Origin: Halobacteriales archaeon QS_8_69_73 | Lineage (GTDB): Archaea; Halobacteriota; Halobacteria; Halobacteriales; Haloarculaceae | NCBI GenBank assembly: GCA_003022945.1 | Contig: PXRZ01000078.1 | Location: 1-33,157 of the forward strand | DNA: 33,157 nucleotides | Reading direction: 5' to 3' | Shown here: piece by piece, positions 8,249 to 15,591 of the stretch | How the letters are laid out: every line of letters starts with the position of its first letter | Numbering within the stretch: the first letter of the stretch is position 1 | Notes under the pieces: generated by a model | Seen by the model: the letters and a program-made list of their open reading frames with translations, nothing else | Databases searched by the model: none | Told to the model about the DNA's origin: nothing | Translations under genes and position numbers: made by a program

Positions 8249-8725
8249 ATGAAACGTCGGGACTTCGTGCGTGCCGCCGGCGGTGCGACGGCGGCGGGTG
8301 CGGCCGTTGGCGCCGGGCAACCGGCGGCGGCAGCCAGCGGCGAGGAAGGCGGCGGTGGCGGCGGCGAGGGCGAAACCGTCCCCGCGTTCGGGTCCTTCCT
8401 CGACGACGCCAACGGGTACAGCGAGGACGGCATCGTCGATGCCCGCGGCGAGGACGCCGTGACGATCGAGGTCGGCGCCGGCGGGGGATTCGCCTTCGGC
8501 CCGGCGGCGATCTGGATTTCCCCCGGGACGACGGTCACCTGGGAGTGGACCGGCGAGGGCGGCGCCCACAACGTCGTCGCCAACGACGGCCCCGCCGGCC
8601 TCGACAGCGGCGACCCCGTCGAATCGGGCAGCTACGAGTACGAATTCACCGACGACGACGCCGGCATCACCACCTACTACTGCAGTCCTCACCAGAGCCA
8701 AGGCATGAAGGGTGCATCAGCGTGA
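8249..8725 (+). CDS. halocyanin (blue copper protein), copy 1, frame lost before membrane anchor
   Basis: A small exported copper protein that carries electrons on the outer face of the membrane. A Tat signal (MKRRDFVRAAGG) leads into an Ala- and Gly-rich linker. The cupredoxin domain has GGGFAFGPAAIWISPGTTVTW, then the copper ligands His in EGGAHNVVAND, and Cys, His and Met in YYCSPHQSQGMKG. The frame stops at TGA 8723-8725, only four codons after MKG. A membrane helix with the typical C-terminal KYGES lies in the -1 frame directly downstream (8725-8808), so the normal gene should continue to 8808, two nt before the next gene. A linker between cupredoxin and helix also seems absent. The copper site is complete. 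Almost identical to the copy at 15912. Confidence 0.85.
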   Translation: MKRRDFVRAAGGATAAGAAVGAGQPAAAASGEEGGGGGGEGETVPAFGSFLDDANGYSEDGIVDARGEDAVTIEVGAGGGFAFGPAAIWISPGTTVTWEWTGEGGAHNVVANDGPAGLDSGDPVESGSYEYEFTDDDAGITTYYCSPHQSQGMKGASA

Positions 8726-8808
8726 TGCTGATGATGTCGGTGTCGCTCGTGTTCACGTTCTTCACGCTGAAATACGGCGAATCGGCACATTCCAGCGGGG
8801 CTGACTGA
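8725..8808 (+). other. detached C-terminal membrane anchor of halocyanin copy 1
   Basis: In the frame -1 to the halocyanin, MLMMSVSLVFTFFTLKYG followed by a short polar tail forms one membrane helix. It is either the frameshifted end of the halocyanin, reached through the sequence ISVMLMM, or a separate 27-residue peptide: its ATG overlaps the halocyanin stop as TGATG, a classic arrangement for coupled translation. It ends two nt before the next ATG, as expected for the true end of the upstream cistron in this tightly packed operon. Confidence 0.6.
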
Positions 8809-8810
8809 CC

Positions 8811-9206
8811 ATGTCGGACAACAGCTACGGCGCGATCCATCGGTACGAACCGGCGCGGGAGAGCACGGTCGCGGCCATCACGATCGTCATCCTGTCGGTG
8901 GCACAGGTCGTGCTCGTCGGCGTGTTCACCTACGGGCTGACGGCCGGGTGGGCCGTCGGCACCTCCACGGGCTCGGAGGCCGGCAACGTGCTGCTCGGGT
9001 TGCTGCTCGCGGGCGTGTTCATCAACCTCGCGTTCATCCTACTGCTGTACCGCAAGGAGTTCCTCCCGGACGTGATGGTGGTGAAGAAGCGCCGCCGTAA
9101 GTGGGAGGACCTCTACGTCGAGGAAGACGACATGTACGGCGAAGAGATCACGGACGGGGCGGTCGACAAGTTGAAACGAGCCGTCTACCCGTACTACAAG
9201 CGATGA
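8811..9206 (+). CDS. small membrane subunit-like protein upstream of Rieske (DUF7318-like)
   Basis: A 131-aa protein with two membrane helices (about residues 22-43, VAAITIVILSVAQVVLVGVFTYG, and 59-81, VLLGLLLAGVFINLAFILLLY). A basic, then acidic cytoplasmic tail follows (KKRRRKWEDLYVEEDDMYGEE). I recall it as an uncharacterised haloarchaeal family always placed between halocyanin and Rieske genes. Its stop overlaps the Rieske start as ATGA (9203-9206), and it begins two nt after the end of the halocyanin anchor, so it is part of the operon. A structural subunit of the cytochrome bc-type complex is a reasonable inference; no cofactor motif is visible. Confidence 0.75.
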   Translation: MSDNSYGAIHRYEPARESTVAAITIVILSVAQVVLVGVFTYGLTAGWAVGTSTGSEAGNVLLGLLLAGVFINLAFILLLYRKEFLPDVMVVKKRRRKWEDLYVEEDDMYGEEITDGAVDKLKRAVYPYYKR

Positions 9207-10051
9207 GCGGGGACAAGTACCCCAGCGAATCCGGCCGGCGACGGTTCGTGAAGGGCGTCGTCGGGAGCGCGGCGCTGTCCGGCGTCGGCGTCAGCGGCGC
9301 GGCGGCGGTGAACCTGACGACCCAGCCGTCCGGCGGCGGCGGCGGCCCCACCGAGTACGTCGGCCTCACACTCCAGGGCGGCCCCGCGCCCCGCGGGATG
9401 CCGTACATCCCGGTCGAAATCGACGACGCCGGCGACATCCGCGGCGTCTGGCCGGAAGCCGAGGAGGTCACCGAGGGCGGCACCACCTACCAGGTCGCCG
9501 AGACGGAGGTCGGCGGCCGGACCTACTCGACGGAGTGGTTCCAGTACTGCGGCCGCCAGAACGCCGAGGGCGTCCAGCCGGACACCGACGCCGAGAACTA
9601 CTTCAAGTCCGTCGCGCCCGGCGACGCCGACTACGGGTGGCAGGCCGACGCGCTGTCGGAGGGCGACCGGCTCAACGTCGAGGACTTCGCCGACTACGAG
9701 GAGTGGGGCAACGAGGTCGGCTCCGACGGCGTCGGCAAGCCCGCCCAGACTACCTGGCGCTCGGAGGGCATCGACGGCCAGCTGCCGGTGACGGTCATCC
9801 GCAGCACATTGATCGAGGAGAAGGCCCAGCGGGACGACGAGGTCGGCGAGTGGTTCTCCGGGGCCTCCAGTCAGGGCATCATCGCGTATCTGAACGTCTG
9901 TACGCACTTCTGCTGCGTTCCCGGCTACAAGGTCAGCGAGAACGCCGCACAGTACGACATCGAAGACGGCATCTACTGTCAGTGCCACCAGTCGCAGTAC
10001 GACCCGTTCAGCCCGACGTTCGGGACGTTCATCTCCCTTCCCAGACCATAA
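9203..10051 (+). CDS. petA: Rieske iron-sulfur protein of cytochrome bc complex
   Basis: A 282-aa exported 2Fe-2S protein that accepts electrons from menaquinol at cytochrome b and hands them to halocyanin. The N-terminus SGRRRFVKGVVGSAAL is a Tat-type signal that probably remains as the anchor. The cluster-binding motifs are CTHFCC (about residues 233-238) and CQCHQSQYDPF (about 259-269), providing the two Cys and two His ligands. A LPRP ending is typical. The first 230 residues include a long acidic haloarchaeal insertion. The ATG overlaps the preceding stop (ATGA), and the TAA is followed after two bases by the cytochrome b ATG. The start is fixed by the overlap and the twin-arginine motif. 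The gene is complete. Confidence 0.92.
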   Translation: MSGDKYPSESGRRRFVKGVVGSAALSGVGVSGAAAVNLTTQPSGGGGGPTEYVGLTLQGGPAPRGMPYIPVEIDDAGDIRGVWPEAEEVTEGGTTYQVAETEVGGRTYSTEWFQYCGRQNAEGVQPDTDAENYFKSVAPGDADYGWQADALSEGDRLNVEDFADYEEWGNEVGSDGVGKPAQTTWRSEGIDGQLPVTVIRSTLIEEKAQRDDEVGEWFSGASSQGIIAYLNVCTHFCCVPGYKVSENAAQYDIEDGIYCQCHQSQYDPFSPTFGTFISLPRP

Positions 10052-10053
10052 TA

Positions 10054-10863
10054 ATGAGCCTCGAACGCAAAGACGACTACGACCACGGAGCGTGGATGGA
10101 AAGCAAGGACCTCTCGCCGATCGAGGAGGTGTATCTGACGGCGCTCATCTGGCTCGACCGGCGGCTCCGCATCGTCGACTACCTGGAGCTGCTGGAGGAC
10201 ATGTACTACAAGACGAACCTCCAGATGCCGAAGAGCCACACCGAACAGTACAACCTCGACAACAAGTTCTGGTACTGGTATCCCCTGTACGCGCTGGGGT
10301 CGTTCAGTACCATCGCCTACGTCGTCGCCGCGATAAGCGGCGCGCTTTTGGGCTTCTACTACGCCCCGTCGACGCAGACGGTCGGCGGGGAGACCCTCCG
10401 GACGGTCGCGTACTCGAACGTCCTGTTCATCATGGGCGATCTGAACTTCGGACTGTTCCTCCGGAGCCTCCATCGGTGGTCCGCGCAGGTGATGACCGCC
10501 GCCGTGTTCCTGCACATGCTCCGGGTGTACTTCACGGGCGCGTACAAGGAACCGCGGGAGCTGAACTGGATCATCGGTATCGTCCTCATCTCGCTGACGA
10601 TGGTGTTCGGCTACACGGGCTATCTGCTGCCGTGGAGCCAGCTCTCGTACTGGGCGGGCCAGATCGGCGTCGAGATGGCGCTGTCGATCCCGCTGATCGG
10701 CGAGTGGGTCGCCCAGCTCGTCTTCGGCGGCTTCACCCTCGGCGAGGCGACGCTGCAGCGGATGTACATCCTGCACGTCTTCCTGCTACCGTTCGTGGTG
10801 ACCGGCCTCATCGCCGTCCACATCGGCATCGTCTGGATGCAGGGCATCGCGGAACCCCACTAA
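10054..10863 (+). CDS. petB: cytochrome b, N-terminal heme-binding half
   Basis: A 269-aa membrane protein with four main helices, matching the cytochrome b6-type half that carries both b hemes. Heme-ligand histidines are visible as pairs: RSLHRWSAQVMTAAVFLHML and YILHVFLLPFVVTGLIAVH. Between them GYTGYLLPWSQLSYWAG is the conserved Qo-side region. The N-terminal 60 residues are soluble and haloarchaea-specific (DRRLRIVDYLELLEDMYYKTNLQMPKS includes the amphipathic helix). The ATG at 10054 follows the Rieske TAA by two bases, and its own stop is two bases before the petD ATG. Together with petA and petD it forms the quinol-oxidising core. Confidence 0.93.
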   Translation: MSLERKDDYDHGAWMESKDLSPIEEVYLTALIWLDRRLRIVDYLELLEDMYYKTNLQMPKSHTEQYNLDNKFWYWYPLYALGSFSTIAYVVAAISGALLGFYYAPSTQTVGGETLRTVAYSNVLFIMGDLNFGLFLRSLHRWSAQVMTAAVFLHMLRVYFTGAYKEPRELNWIIGIVLISLTMVFGYTGYLLPWSQLSYWAGQIGVEMALSIPLIGEWVAQLVFGGFTLGEATLQRMYILHVFLLPFVVTGLIAVHIGIVWMQGIAEPH

Positions 10864-10865
10864 CG

Positions 10866-11627
10866 ATGAGCGAAAAAGAACCCGACACTGACGACAGTAC
10901 CGAGCCACGGACCGACGGCATCTCCGAGCCGGAGGGCTCGGAGGCTCGTCGGGCCGTGCGAACGGACGGCGGGAGTGATGCACGGCCCGACGGCGGCGGC
11001 ATCGTCCCGCAGGACGACCAGGCGCCGACCTGGTCCGAGCGGAAACAGCGCACCCAGGGGCTGTCGCGGCTCACTTACGAGTACTTCGAGCGCTCCCGCC
11101 GGGAGGACGAGGACCTCCGGCGGGCCTCCGACTACGTCGAACGGGACGTGCTGGCGTTTCCGACGTGGCCCCACGAGATGATCCGCAACCTGGCCATCAC
11201 CTCCTTCTTTATCGGGGCGATGTTCTTCCTGGCGGCGGCGGTGCCGCCGCACCTACCGGGGCCGGCGAACGCCAACTCGACGCCGGCGGTCATCCTGCCG
11301 GACTGGTATCTGTACTGGTCGTTCGGGCTGTTGAAGCTGACGCCGCTCAACCCCGAGAACAAAGGCGCCGCCCGCCGGCCCGTCGAGGAGCCCGGCTGGG
11401 CGGCGCTGGGCGTCGGCGGCGTCGTCTTCGCGTTCACCATCGCGGCGCTGGCGGTCAAAAACCTCATCGCCGCGACCTTCCCCATCGGCAACCACGAACT
11501 GTTCGACGTGACGTTCCTGCTGCCGCTGGTGGCCGCGTTTCTCGCCTACGCGGTGCTGAAGACGATGCGCGAGGGGTACATGTTCGAGCTCAACCGGCGG
11601 TACTTCCGGCTGCGGCCGCCGAAATAA
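10866..11627 (+). CDS. petD: cytochrome b, C-terminal half (subunit IV-like)
   Basis: A 253-aa protein. Residues 1-85 are an acidic, disordered-looking haloarchaeal extension. FPTWPHEMIRNLAITSFFIGAMFFLAAAVPPHL then begins the cytochrome b C-terminal domain, with the conserved quinol-site-region motif PDWYLYWSFGLLKL (the counterpart of PEWY). Two more helices follow (about 178-198 and 215-237). The split of cytochrome b into two genes is standard in haloarchaea. The ATG is two nt after the petB stop. A GC-rich hairpin at 11657-11673 lies downstream. Confidence 0.9.
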   Translation: MSEKEPDTDDSTEPRTDGISEPEGSEARRAVRTDGGSDARPDGGGIVPQDDQAPTWSERKQRTQGLSRLTYEYFERSRREDEDLRRASDYVERDVLAFPTWPHEMIRNLAITSFFIGAMFFLAAAVPPHLPGPANANSTPAVILPDWYLYWSFGLLKLTPLNPENKGAARRPVEEPGWAALGVGGVVFAFTIAALAVKNLIAATFPIGNHELFDVTFLLPLVAAFLAYAVLKTMREGYMFELNRRYFRLRPPK

Positions 11628-11656
11628 CGCCGCCGCTCCCACTTTATCCTGCTCCA

Positions 11657-11673
11657 CCGCGCGCGTCGCGCGG
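11657..11673 (+). terminator. hairpin downstream of petD
   Basis: CCGCGCG-CGT-CGCGCGG forms a 7-bp GC stem 30 nt after the petD stop. No T run follows immediately, so termination is only suggested by position at the end of the operon. Confidence 0.3.
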
Positions 11674-11710
11674 CCGCTCCGTGACGACGACTCTCGCTCG
11701 GTTCCGGCAG

Positions 11711-11716
11711 TTTTAC
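11711..11716 (+). promoter_or_regulatory. TATA-like box of the 11742 gene
   Basis: TTTTAC lies 26-31 nt before the ATG at 11742. The spacing predicts a leaderless transcript, so the two small membrane-protein genes after petD probably have their own promoter. Confidence 0.4.
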
Positions 11717-11741
11717 TCCCGCGGCCCATCTTTCGTCGACA

Positions 11742-12086
11742 ATGAGCGACGAGACGGGCGAGACGCCGGACGGCGGCGACGCGTCGCCGGAAAACGAGGG
11801 CGCGCCGGCGGGTCGGGACATCGTCGTCCCGCTGCGGATGTACAAGACGGTCACGGTGTTCTCGACGCTCATCGCCATCGTCGCCATCCTCGGGGGGTTC
11901 GTCCTGCTGGATCGGGGGACCCAGCGGGCGACCGCCAGCCCCGAGGAGGTGAGTCTCCCGGTCGTCGCGCTGGGACTCGGGCTGATCGTCGGTGGCAGCG
12001 CCGTATACGCCTTTTCGACGCGGTTCCGGACCGCCGAGATGGGAAAGTCTAAAAACGATACGGACGAAAAATCGAACGATGGCTGA
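11742..12086 (+). CDS. small two-helix membrane protein (DUF7315-like)
   Basis: A 114-aa protein with an acidic N-terminus of about 25 residues, helix 1 at about 39-58 (VTVFSTLIAIVAILGGFVLLD), helix 2 at about 72-90 (VVALGLGLIVGGSAVYAFS) and a polar Lys/Asp tail. I recall a haloarchaeal DUF with this pattern beside the bc genes. Its TGA (12084-12086) overlaps the next gene's start region by 8 nt, showing co-expression. No catalytic residues. Function unknown; inferred to be linked to the respiratory complex by conserved neighbourhood. Confidence 0.7.
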   Translation: MSDETGETPDGGDASPENEGAPAGRDIVVPLRMYKTVTVFSTLIAIVAILGGFVLLDRGTQRATASPEEVSLPVVALGLGLIVGGSAVYAFSTRFRTAEMGKSKNDTDEKSNDG

Positions 12087-12324
12087 CGAATTCGCCAAGG
12101 GGTTCGCCATACTCACCGGCGGCGGGATGGTGTGGATGACCATCTCCGCGTGGCTGACGACCGAGAGCTTCGAGGGCACCCAGCTCATCGCACAGCCGCC
12201 GGAAGACCCCGGAACCTACGCCCAGTTCGCGCTGCTGCTGCGCGACGTCACGACGTGGTTCGTCATCTTCGGCGTCTTCGCCTTCTGGATCGGTATCCCC
12301 GTCTTCCGCGAGCTGCGCGCGTAA
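12079..12324 (+). CDS. small two-helix membrane protein (DUF7314-like)
   Basis: An 81-aa protein, MADEFAKGFAILTGGGMVWMTISAWL, with one helix at about residues 9-26 and another at about 54-73 (VTTWFVIFGVFAFWIGIPVF), separated by a polar loop. The ATG at 12079 overlaps the previous gene by 8 nt. The family is an uncharacterised haloarchaeal one next to cytochrome bc genes (probably DUF7314, from memory). The 178 nt after the stop, up to the converging gene at 12503, hold nothing I can recognise. Confidence 0.7.
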   Translation: MADEFAKGFAILTGGGMVWMTISAWLTTESFEGTQLIAQPPEDPGTYAQFALLLRDVTTWFVIFGVFAFWIGIPVFRELRA

Positions 12325-12502
12325 CACGACAACGAGGACACGGCAGAGACAGCACAGGCTACGCGCCGGGCCGCTCGATACGTAGCGGTAACGACTCGAA
12401 GGGACCCGTATGGGGTTGCGGCGATGTTCGGTCCGTCCGTCTCGTCCAGAACAGAAACCGAAAGCCGTCGTCCGGCGTCGGACCGAGGGCGGCCCGCGGC
12501 GG

Positions 12503-12940
12503 TCAGACGACCGCGCTCCAGAACGGCTTGATGAGGAAAAACAGCGTCTGGTAGGCGATGTACAGCAGCGCGACGGTCGAGGCGCCGATGGCGCCCCACG
12601 GGCGCTCGACGTCCCACCCCTGGCGGGCCTCGACCCGGCGGGACTCGAACTCGAAGAAGTCCGTCAGGAAGAGCCCGACGACGAGCAGCGAGACGATCAG
12701 CCCGGCGTGACGCTCGACGGTGAGGTAGTAGAAGCCGCCGACGACGAGCAGGAAGTTCGTCGCGACCCGGAGCGGGTGACGGCTGATGGCGTCGGCGCCC
12801 TGCTCCGCCTGCGCGGCGACGCGGCGGTACTCGAGGCTGCGGCTGGCGACGTTGAGCACGATGAGGCCGAGCATCACGTAGCTGATCACCGGTGCCAGGT
12901 ACGTGTCGACCGGGCCGAACAGCGTCACCGATGGGTCCAT
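12503..12940 (-). CDS. four-helix membrane protein (DUF7313-like)
   Basis: A 145-aa protein with hydrophobic segments at about residues 12-31 (TYLAPVISYVMLGLIVLNVA), 57-73 (VATNFLLVVGGFYYLTV), 79-92 (GLIVSLLVVGLFLT) and 118-138 (IGASTVALLYIAYQTLFFLI). A conserved polar stretch FFEFESRRVEARQGWDVERP links the third and fourth. It is transcribed toward the small genes of the respiratory cluster. I recall it as one of the haloarchaeal DUF families grouped with the bc operon. Complete; ATG at 12940. Function unknown. Confidence 0.7.
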   Translation of the reverse strand: MDPSVTLFGPVDTYLAPVISYVMLGLIVLNVASRSLEYRRVAAQAEQGADAISRHPLRVATNFLLVVGGFYYLTVERHAGLIVSLLVVGLFLTDFFEFESRRVEARQGWDVERPWGAIGASTVALLYIAYQTLFFLIKPFWSAVV

Positions 12941-13063
12941 GCGTGAGAGATCGCCGCGGCGTCCATTAATGTGTTTTCAAATCCGGAGCCCCGGGCTCGT
13001 ACCGACCGTTGCGGTCGTTTTCCTCTCCACGAAGCCGGAACGTACATGCCTCGACGGTCGGCC

Positions 13064-14125
13064 TCAGACCTCCCGCTGGACGACGAAGTCGGCGAAGCCG
13101 GCGAGCTTCTCGGTCGGCTCCGGCGCCAGGTCGAGCTCCGCGAGGTGGGTCTTGGCGCTGGCGGCGAGGTCCTCGGCGGCGCCGCGGGCGTACTCGACGC
13201 TGCCGGCCGACTCGAGGATGGAGATGACCGCCCGAACCTCCGCGTCGGTGTTGTCCTCGGCCCACAGCAGCTCCTCCAGGCGGGCGACGTCGGCCGGCGG
13301 GGCGTGTTCGGCAGCGTGGATGACCATCAGCGTCTTCTTGCCCTCCCGGACGTCGTTGCCGGCGCCCTTGCCGAACGCGCCGCCCTCCTCGGCGGCGTGT
13401 TCGACGTCGAGGACGTCGTCGGCGATCTGGAAGGCGACGGCCATCTCCTCCGCGTAGGCGGCGAGGTCGGCCTCCGCGTCGTCGCTGCCCGTGACGATGG
13501 CCGCCAGCCGGGCGACGATGCGACCAAGACAGCCCGTCTTGCAGGCGCACATTTCCAGGTACTCCGGCTCGGAGACGCCGACCTCCTTGTCGTTATGCCA
13601 GCAGATGTCCATCCCCTGGCCGAGGTGGGTCCGGTTGAGCTCGTGGGTGAGCATCTCGTAGGCAGCCAGCCGGGCCTCGGCCGACAGCCCCGCGGGGTTG
13701 CGGGTGATGATCTTCAGCGGCAGGAAGTACATCGCGTTGCCGGCGTTCAGCGCGACGTCGGTGCCGTGGACGTGGTGCAGCGCGCGGCTCCCCCGGCGGT
13801 GGGTGGCACCGTCCTCGACGTCGTCGACGATGATGGTGCCGTTGTGGAGGATCTCCGGCACCGCGGCGTACTCACGGTAGGCTTCGGGGTCCTCGCCGAG
13901 GGCGTCGACGAGCAGCAGGAACAGCACCGCCCGCCAGCGCTTGCCGCCGCGGTCCAGCAGGTCCCAGATGGGCGCCGAAAGCGCGCTCTCGATGGCCGCC
14001 GAGTCGTAGGCGTAGGTCGCCTCGCCGAAGAACTCCGTGAGATACGCGTCGTCGGCCGCCCGCGGGAGCAGCGACTCGATGGTCTCATCGACCGTCGGTC
14101 GCCACTCTTCGAGTGCCCCGTGCAT
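13064..14125 (-). CDS. idsA: polyprenyl (geranylgeranyl/farnesylgeranyl) diphosphate synthase
   Basis: A 353-aa cytoplasmic prenyltransferase that condenses isopentenyl diphosphate with allylic diphosphates to give the C20/C25 chains of archaeal ether lipids. GGKRWRA binds the IPP diphosphate. The first Asp-rich motif is DDVED in HNGTIIVDDVEDGATHRRG, and the second is DDVLD in VAFQIADDVLDVEHA. GLGQGMD-type chemistry is represented by HLGQGMDICWH. Length and motifs match haloarchaeal IdsA proteins. The ATG at 14125 follows a TTTTTAC box about 25 nt upstream. It shares an intergenic region with the divergent M42 peptidase. Chain length cannot be told from the sequence alone. Undamaged, unlike egsA, whose product acts in the same lipid pathway. 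Confidence 0.92.
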   Translation of the reverse strand: MHGALEEWRPTVDETIESLLPRAADDAYLTEFFGEATYAYDSAAIESALSAPIWDLLDRGGKRWRAVLFLLLVDALGEDPEAYREYAAVPEILHNGTIIVDDVEDGATHRRGSRALHHVHGTDVALNAGNAMYFLPLKIITRNPAGLSAEARLAAYEMLTHELNRTHLGQGMDICWHNDKEVGVSEPEYLEMCACKTGCLGRIVARLAAIVTGSDDAEADLAAYAEEMAVAFQIADDVLDVEHAAEEGGAFGKGAGNDVREGKKTLMVIHAAEHAPPADVARLEELLWAEDNTDAEVRAVISILESAGSVEYARGAAEDLAASAKTHLAELDLAPEPTEKLAGFADFVVQREV

Positions 14126-14241
14126 GTGTCGGACCTCGCGGTGCGGGAGTAAAAACCCTCCCGTGGGGGGCCAGCCCCAGGGCTGGACCGCACGTCCGCG
14201 CGAATCTCACCGCTTATGCTACTGCGGGCCACAGGCGGGGT
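14126..14241. promoter_or_regulatory. divergent promoters of idsA and the M42 peptidase gene
   Basis: On the minus strand GGTTTTTACTCC lies about 25 nt before the idsA ATG. On the plus strand CGCTTATGCTAC lies about 25 nt before the M42 ATG. Both spacings suit leaderless transcripts. Between them is a 7-bp hairpin, CCAGCCC-CA-GGGCTGG, near 14171-14186, which could be an operator shared by both genes. Confidence 0.45.
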
Positions 14242-15294
14242 ATGCGCGACGATCTCGACTACGAGCTACTCGTCTCTCTAACGGAAGAACGGGGGGTCCC
14301 GGGGTACGAGGACCGCGTCCGCGAGCGGGTTCGGAAGGCCATCACACCCCACGTCGATCGCGTCCGGTCGGACGCCATGGGGAACCTCGTCGGCACCGTC
14401 GACGGCGACGCCGACTACGACGTCCTCGTCGCCGCACACGTGGACGAGATCGGCTTCATGATCAGACACGTCGACGACGGCGGCTTCCTGGAGCTGGAGG
14501 CGCTCGGCGGGTGGGACCCGCGGGTGCTGCGCGCCCAGCGGGTGACCGTCCACGCCGACGACGGCGACGTTCCGGGGGTCATCGGGTCGACACCGCCGCA
14601 CACACTCGACGACGACGATCTCGAGGCCGACCCCGCCGTCGAGGACGTCCACGTCGACCTCGGGCTGGACGCCGAGACGGTCGCCGACCGCGTCTCCGTC
14701 GGCGATCTGGTGACGATGGACCAGTCGACCGAACGGGTCGGCGAGTTCGTCACCGGCAAGTCGCTGGACAACCGCGTCTCGGTGTTCGCGATGCTGGCGG
14801 CCGCCCGTCGACTCGATTCCCCGGCGGTCGACATCCACCTCGCGGCGACCACCCAGGAGGAGGTCGGCCTCCGGGGGGCGTCGGCCCTCGGCGTCGACCT
14901 CGACCCCGATCTGGTCGTCGCCGTCGACACCACGGTAGCCAACGACGTCCCCGGGTTCGCCGGCGGCGAGCAGGTGACCGAACTCGGCGAGGGCGCCGGC
15001 ATCAAGCTGAAGGACGGCAGCGTCATCACGAGCCACAAGGTTCACCGCCGGCTCCGGGCGGTCGCCGAGCGGGAGGAAATCGACCACCAGTTCGAGGTGC
15101 TGTCGTCCGGCGGCACCGACACCGGCGGGCTCCAGCGCGGCTCCGGAGCGACGCCGGCCGGCGCCATCTCCGTCCCGACGCGGTACCTCCACACACCGAC
15201 GGAGTGCGTCCACGAGGCCGACGTCGCAGCCGTCGTCGACCTGCTGGTCGGCTTCCTCGAAAGCGAGGACGGCACCTACGACTACACGCTCTGA
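14242..15294 (+). CDS. M42-family metallopeptidase (TET/endoglucanase-type aminopeptidase)
   Basis: A 350-aa cytosolic aminopeptidase with two metal ions; members form large tetrahedral or dodecameric particles that clear oligopeptides. The metal and active-site motifs are AAHVDEIGFM (first His), KSLDNRVS (bridging Asp), TTQEEVGLRGA (catalytic Glu and metal Glu), VVAVDTTV (Asp) and the terminal HTPTECVH (His). The ATG at 14242 sits 25 nt after a TATA-like TTATGC. The length equals the family norm, and the gene is complete. A long, nearly perfect hairpin terminator follows immediately after its stop (15297-15346). Confidence 0.9.
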   Translation: MRDDLDYELLVSLTEERGVPGYEDRVRERVRKAITPHVDRVRSDAMGNLVGTVDGDADYDVLVAAHVDEIGFMIRHVDDGGFLELEALGGWDPRVLRAQRVTVHADDGDVPGVIGSTPPHTLDDDDLEADPAVEDVHVDLGLDAETVADRVSVGDLVTMDQSTERVGEFVTGKSLDNRVSVFAMLAAARRLDSPAVDIHLAATTQEEVGLRGASALGVDLDPDLVVAVDTTVANDVPGFAGGEQVTELGEGAGIKLKDGSVITSHKVHRRLRAVAEREEIDHQFEVLSSGGTDTGGLQRGSGATPAGAISVPTRYLHTPTECVHEADVAAVVDLLVGFLESEDGTYDYTL

Positions 15295-15296
15295 CG

Positions 15297-15346
15297 CCCC
15301 CACTTTTTGCACGGGGCGCCTGCGGCGCCCCGGCAAAAACTTGGGG
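15297..15346 (+). terminator. long hairpin terminator after the M42 gene
   Basis: A stem of about 20 bp starts two nt after the TGA: GGGGCGCC-TGC-GGCGCCCC at the tip, extended by TTTTTGC/GCAAAAA (one A bulged) and CCCC/GGGG at the base. The T and A tracts inside the stem mean it could stop transcription from either side. Confidence 0.65.
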
Positions 15347-15445
15347 AAAATATGCGCGCGTGCTCCTTCCGACGGCCTTCGGCCGCCTCCAATCCGCGCG
15401 CGCTACGGCGACCCGTTCGCTTCGCTCACTCGTCGCCGGGAACCG

Positions 15446-15585
15446 CCTCGGGAGCGCTCTTCGAACGCCCCCTCGGCGGATGCTCGACACATAGATAGGA
15501 CTCTCTTGAGGCGGACGTTCGGCATATCGGTAGAACACCCCCTGACCAGATACTCAACACATCGGTAAAAGCTCTTCAAAAGGGT
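15446..15585. repeat. degenerate tandem repeat, 35-nt period, about four units
   Basis: Units at 15446, 15481, 15516 and 15551 align without gaps. The shared core reads approximately ATCGGTAGAAC: ATAGATAGGAC at 15491, ATCGGTAGAAC at 15526 and ATCGGTAAAAG at 15561, exactly 35 nt apart. It is preceded by TGCTCGACAC, CGTTCGGCAT and TACTCAACAC respectively. The first unit is recognisable only in its second half (TCGAACGCCCCCTCGG). The block is roughly bounded by CGGATGCTCGAC (15477) and its near-complement GTTGAGCATCCG (about 15584-15595). No protein or RNA gene is evident. Confidence 0.45.
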
Positions 15586-15591
15586 TGAGCA

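Noticed and set aside
15446-15585. A CRISPR-like array suggested by regular 35-nt spacing
   Set aside because: The whole 35-nt unit is repeated with divergence; there is no alternation of constant repeat and unique spacer, and no cas gene nearby.
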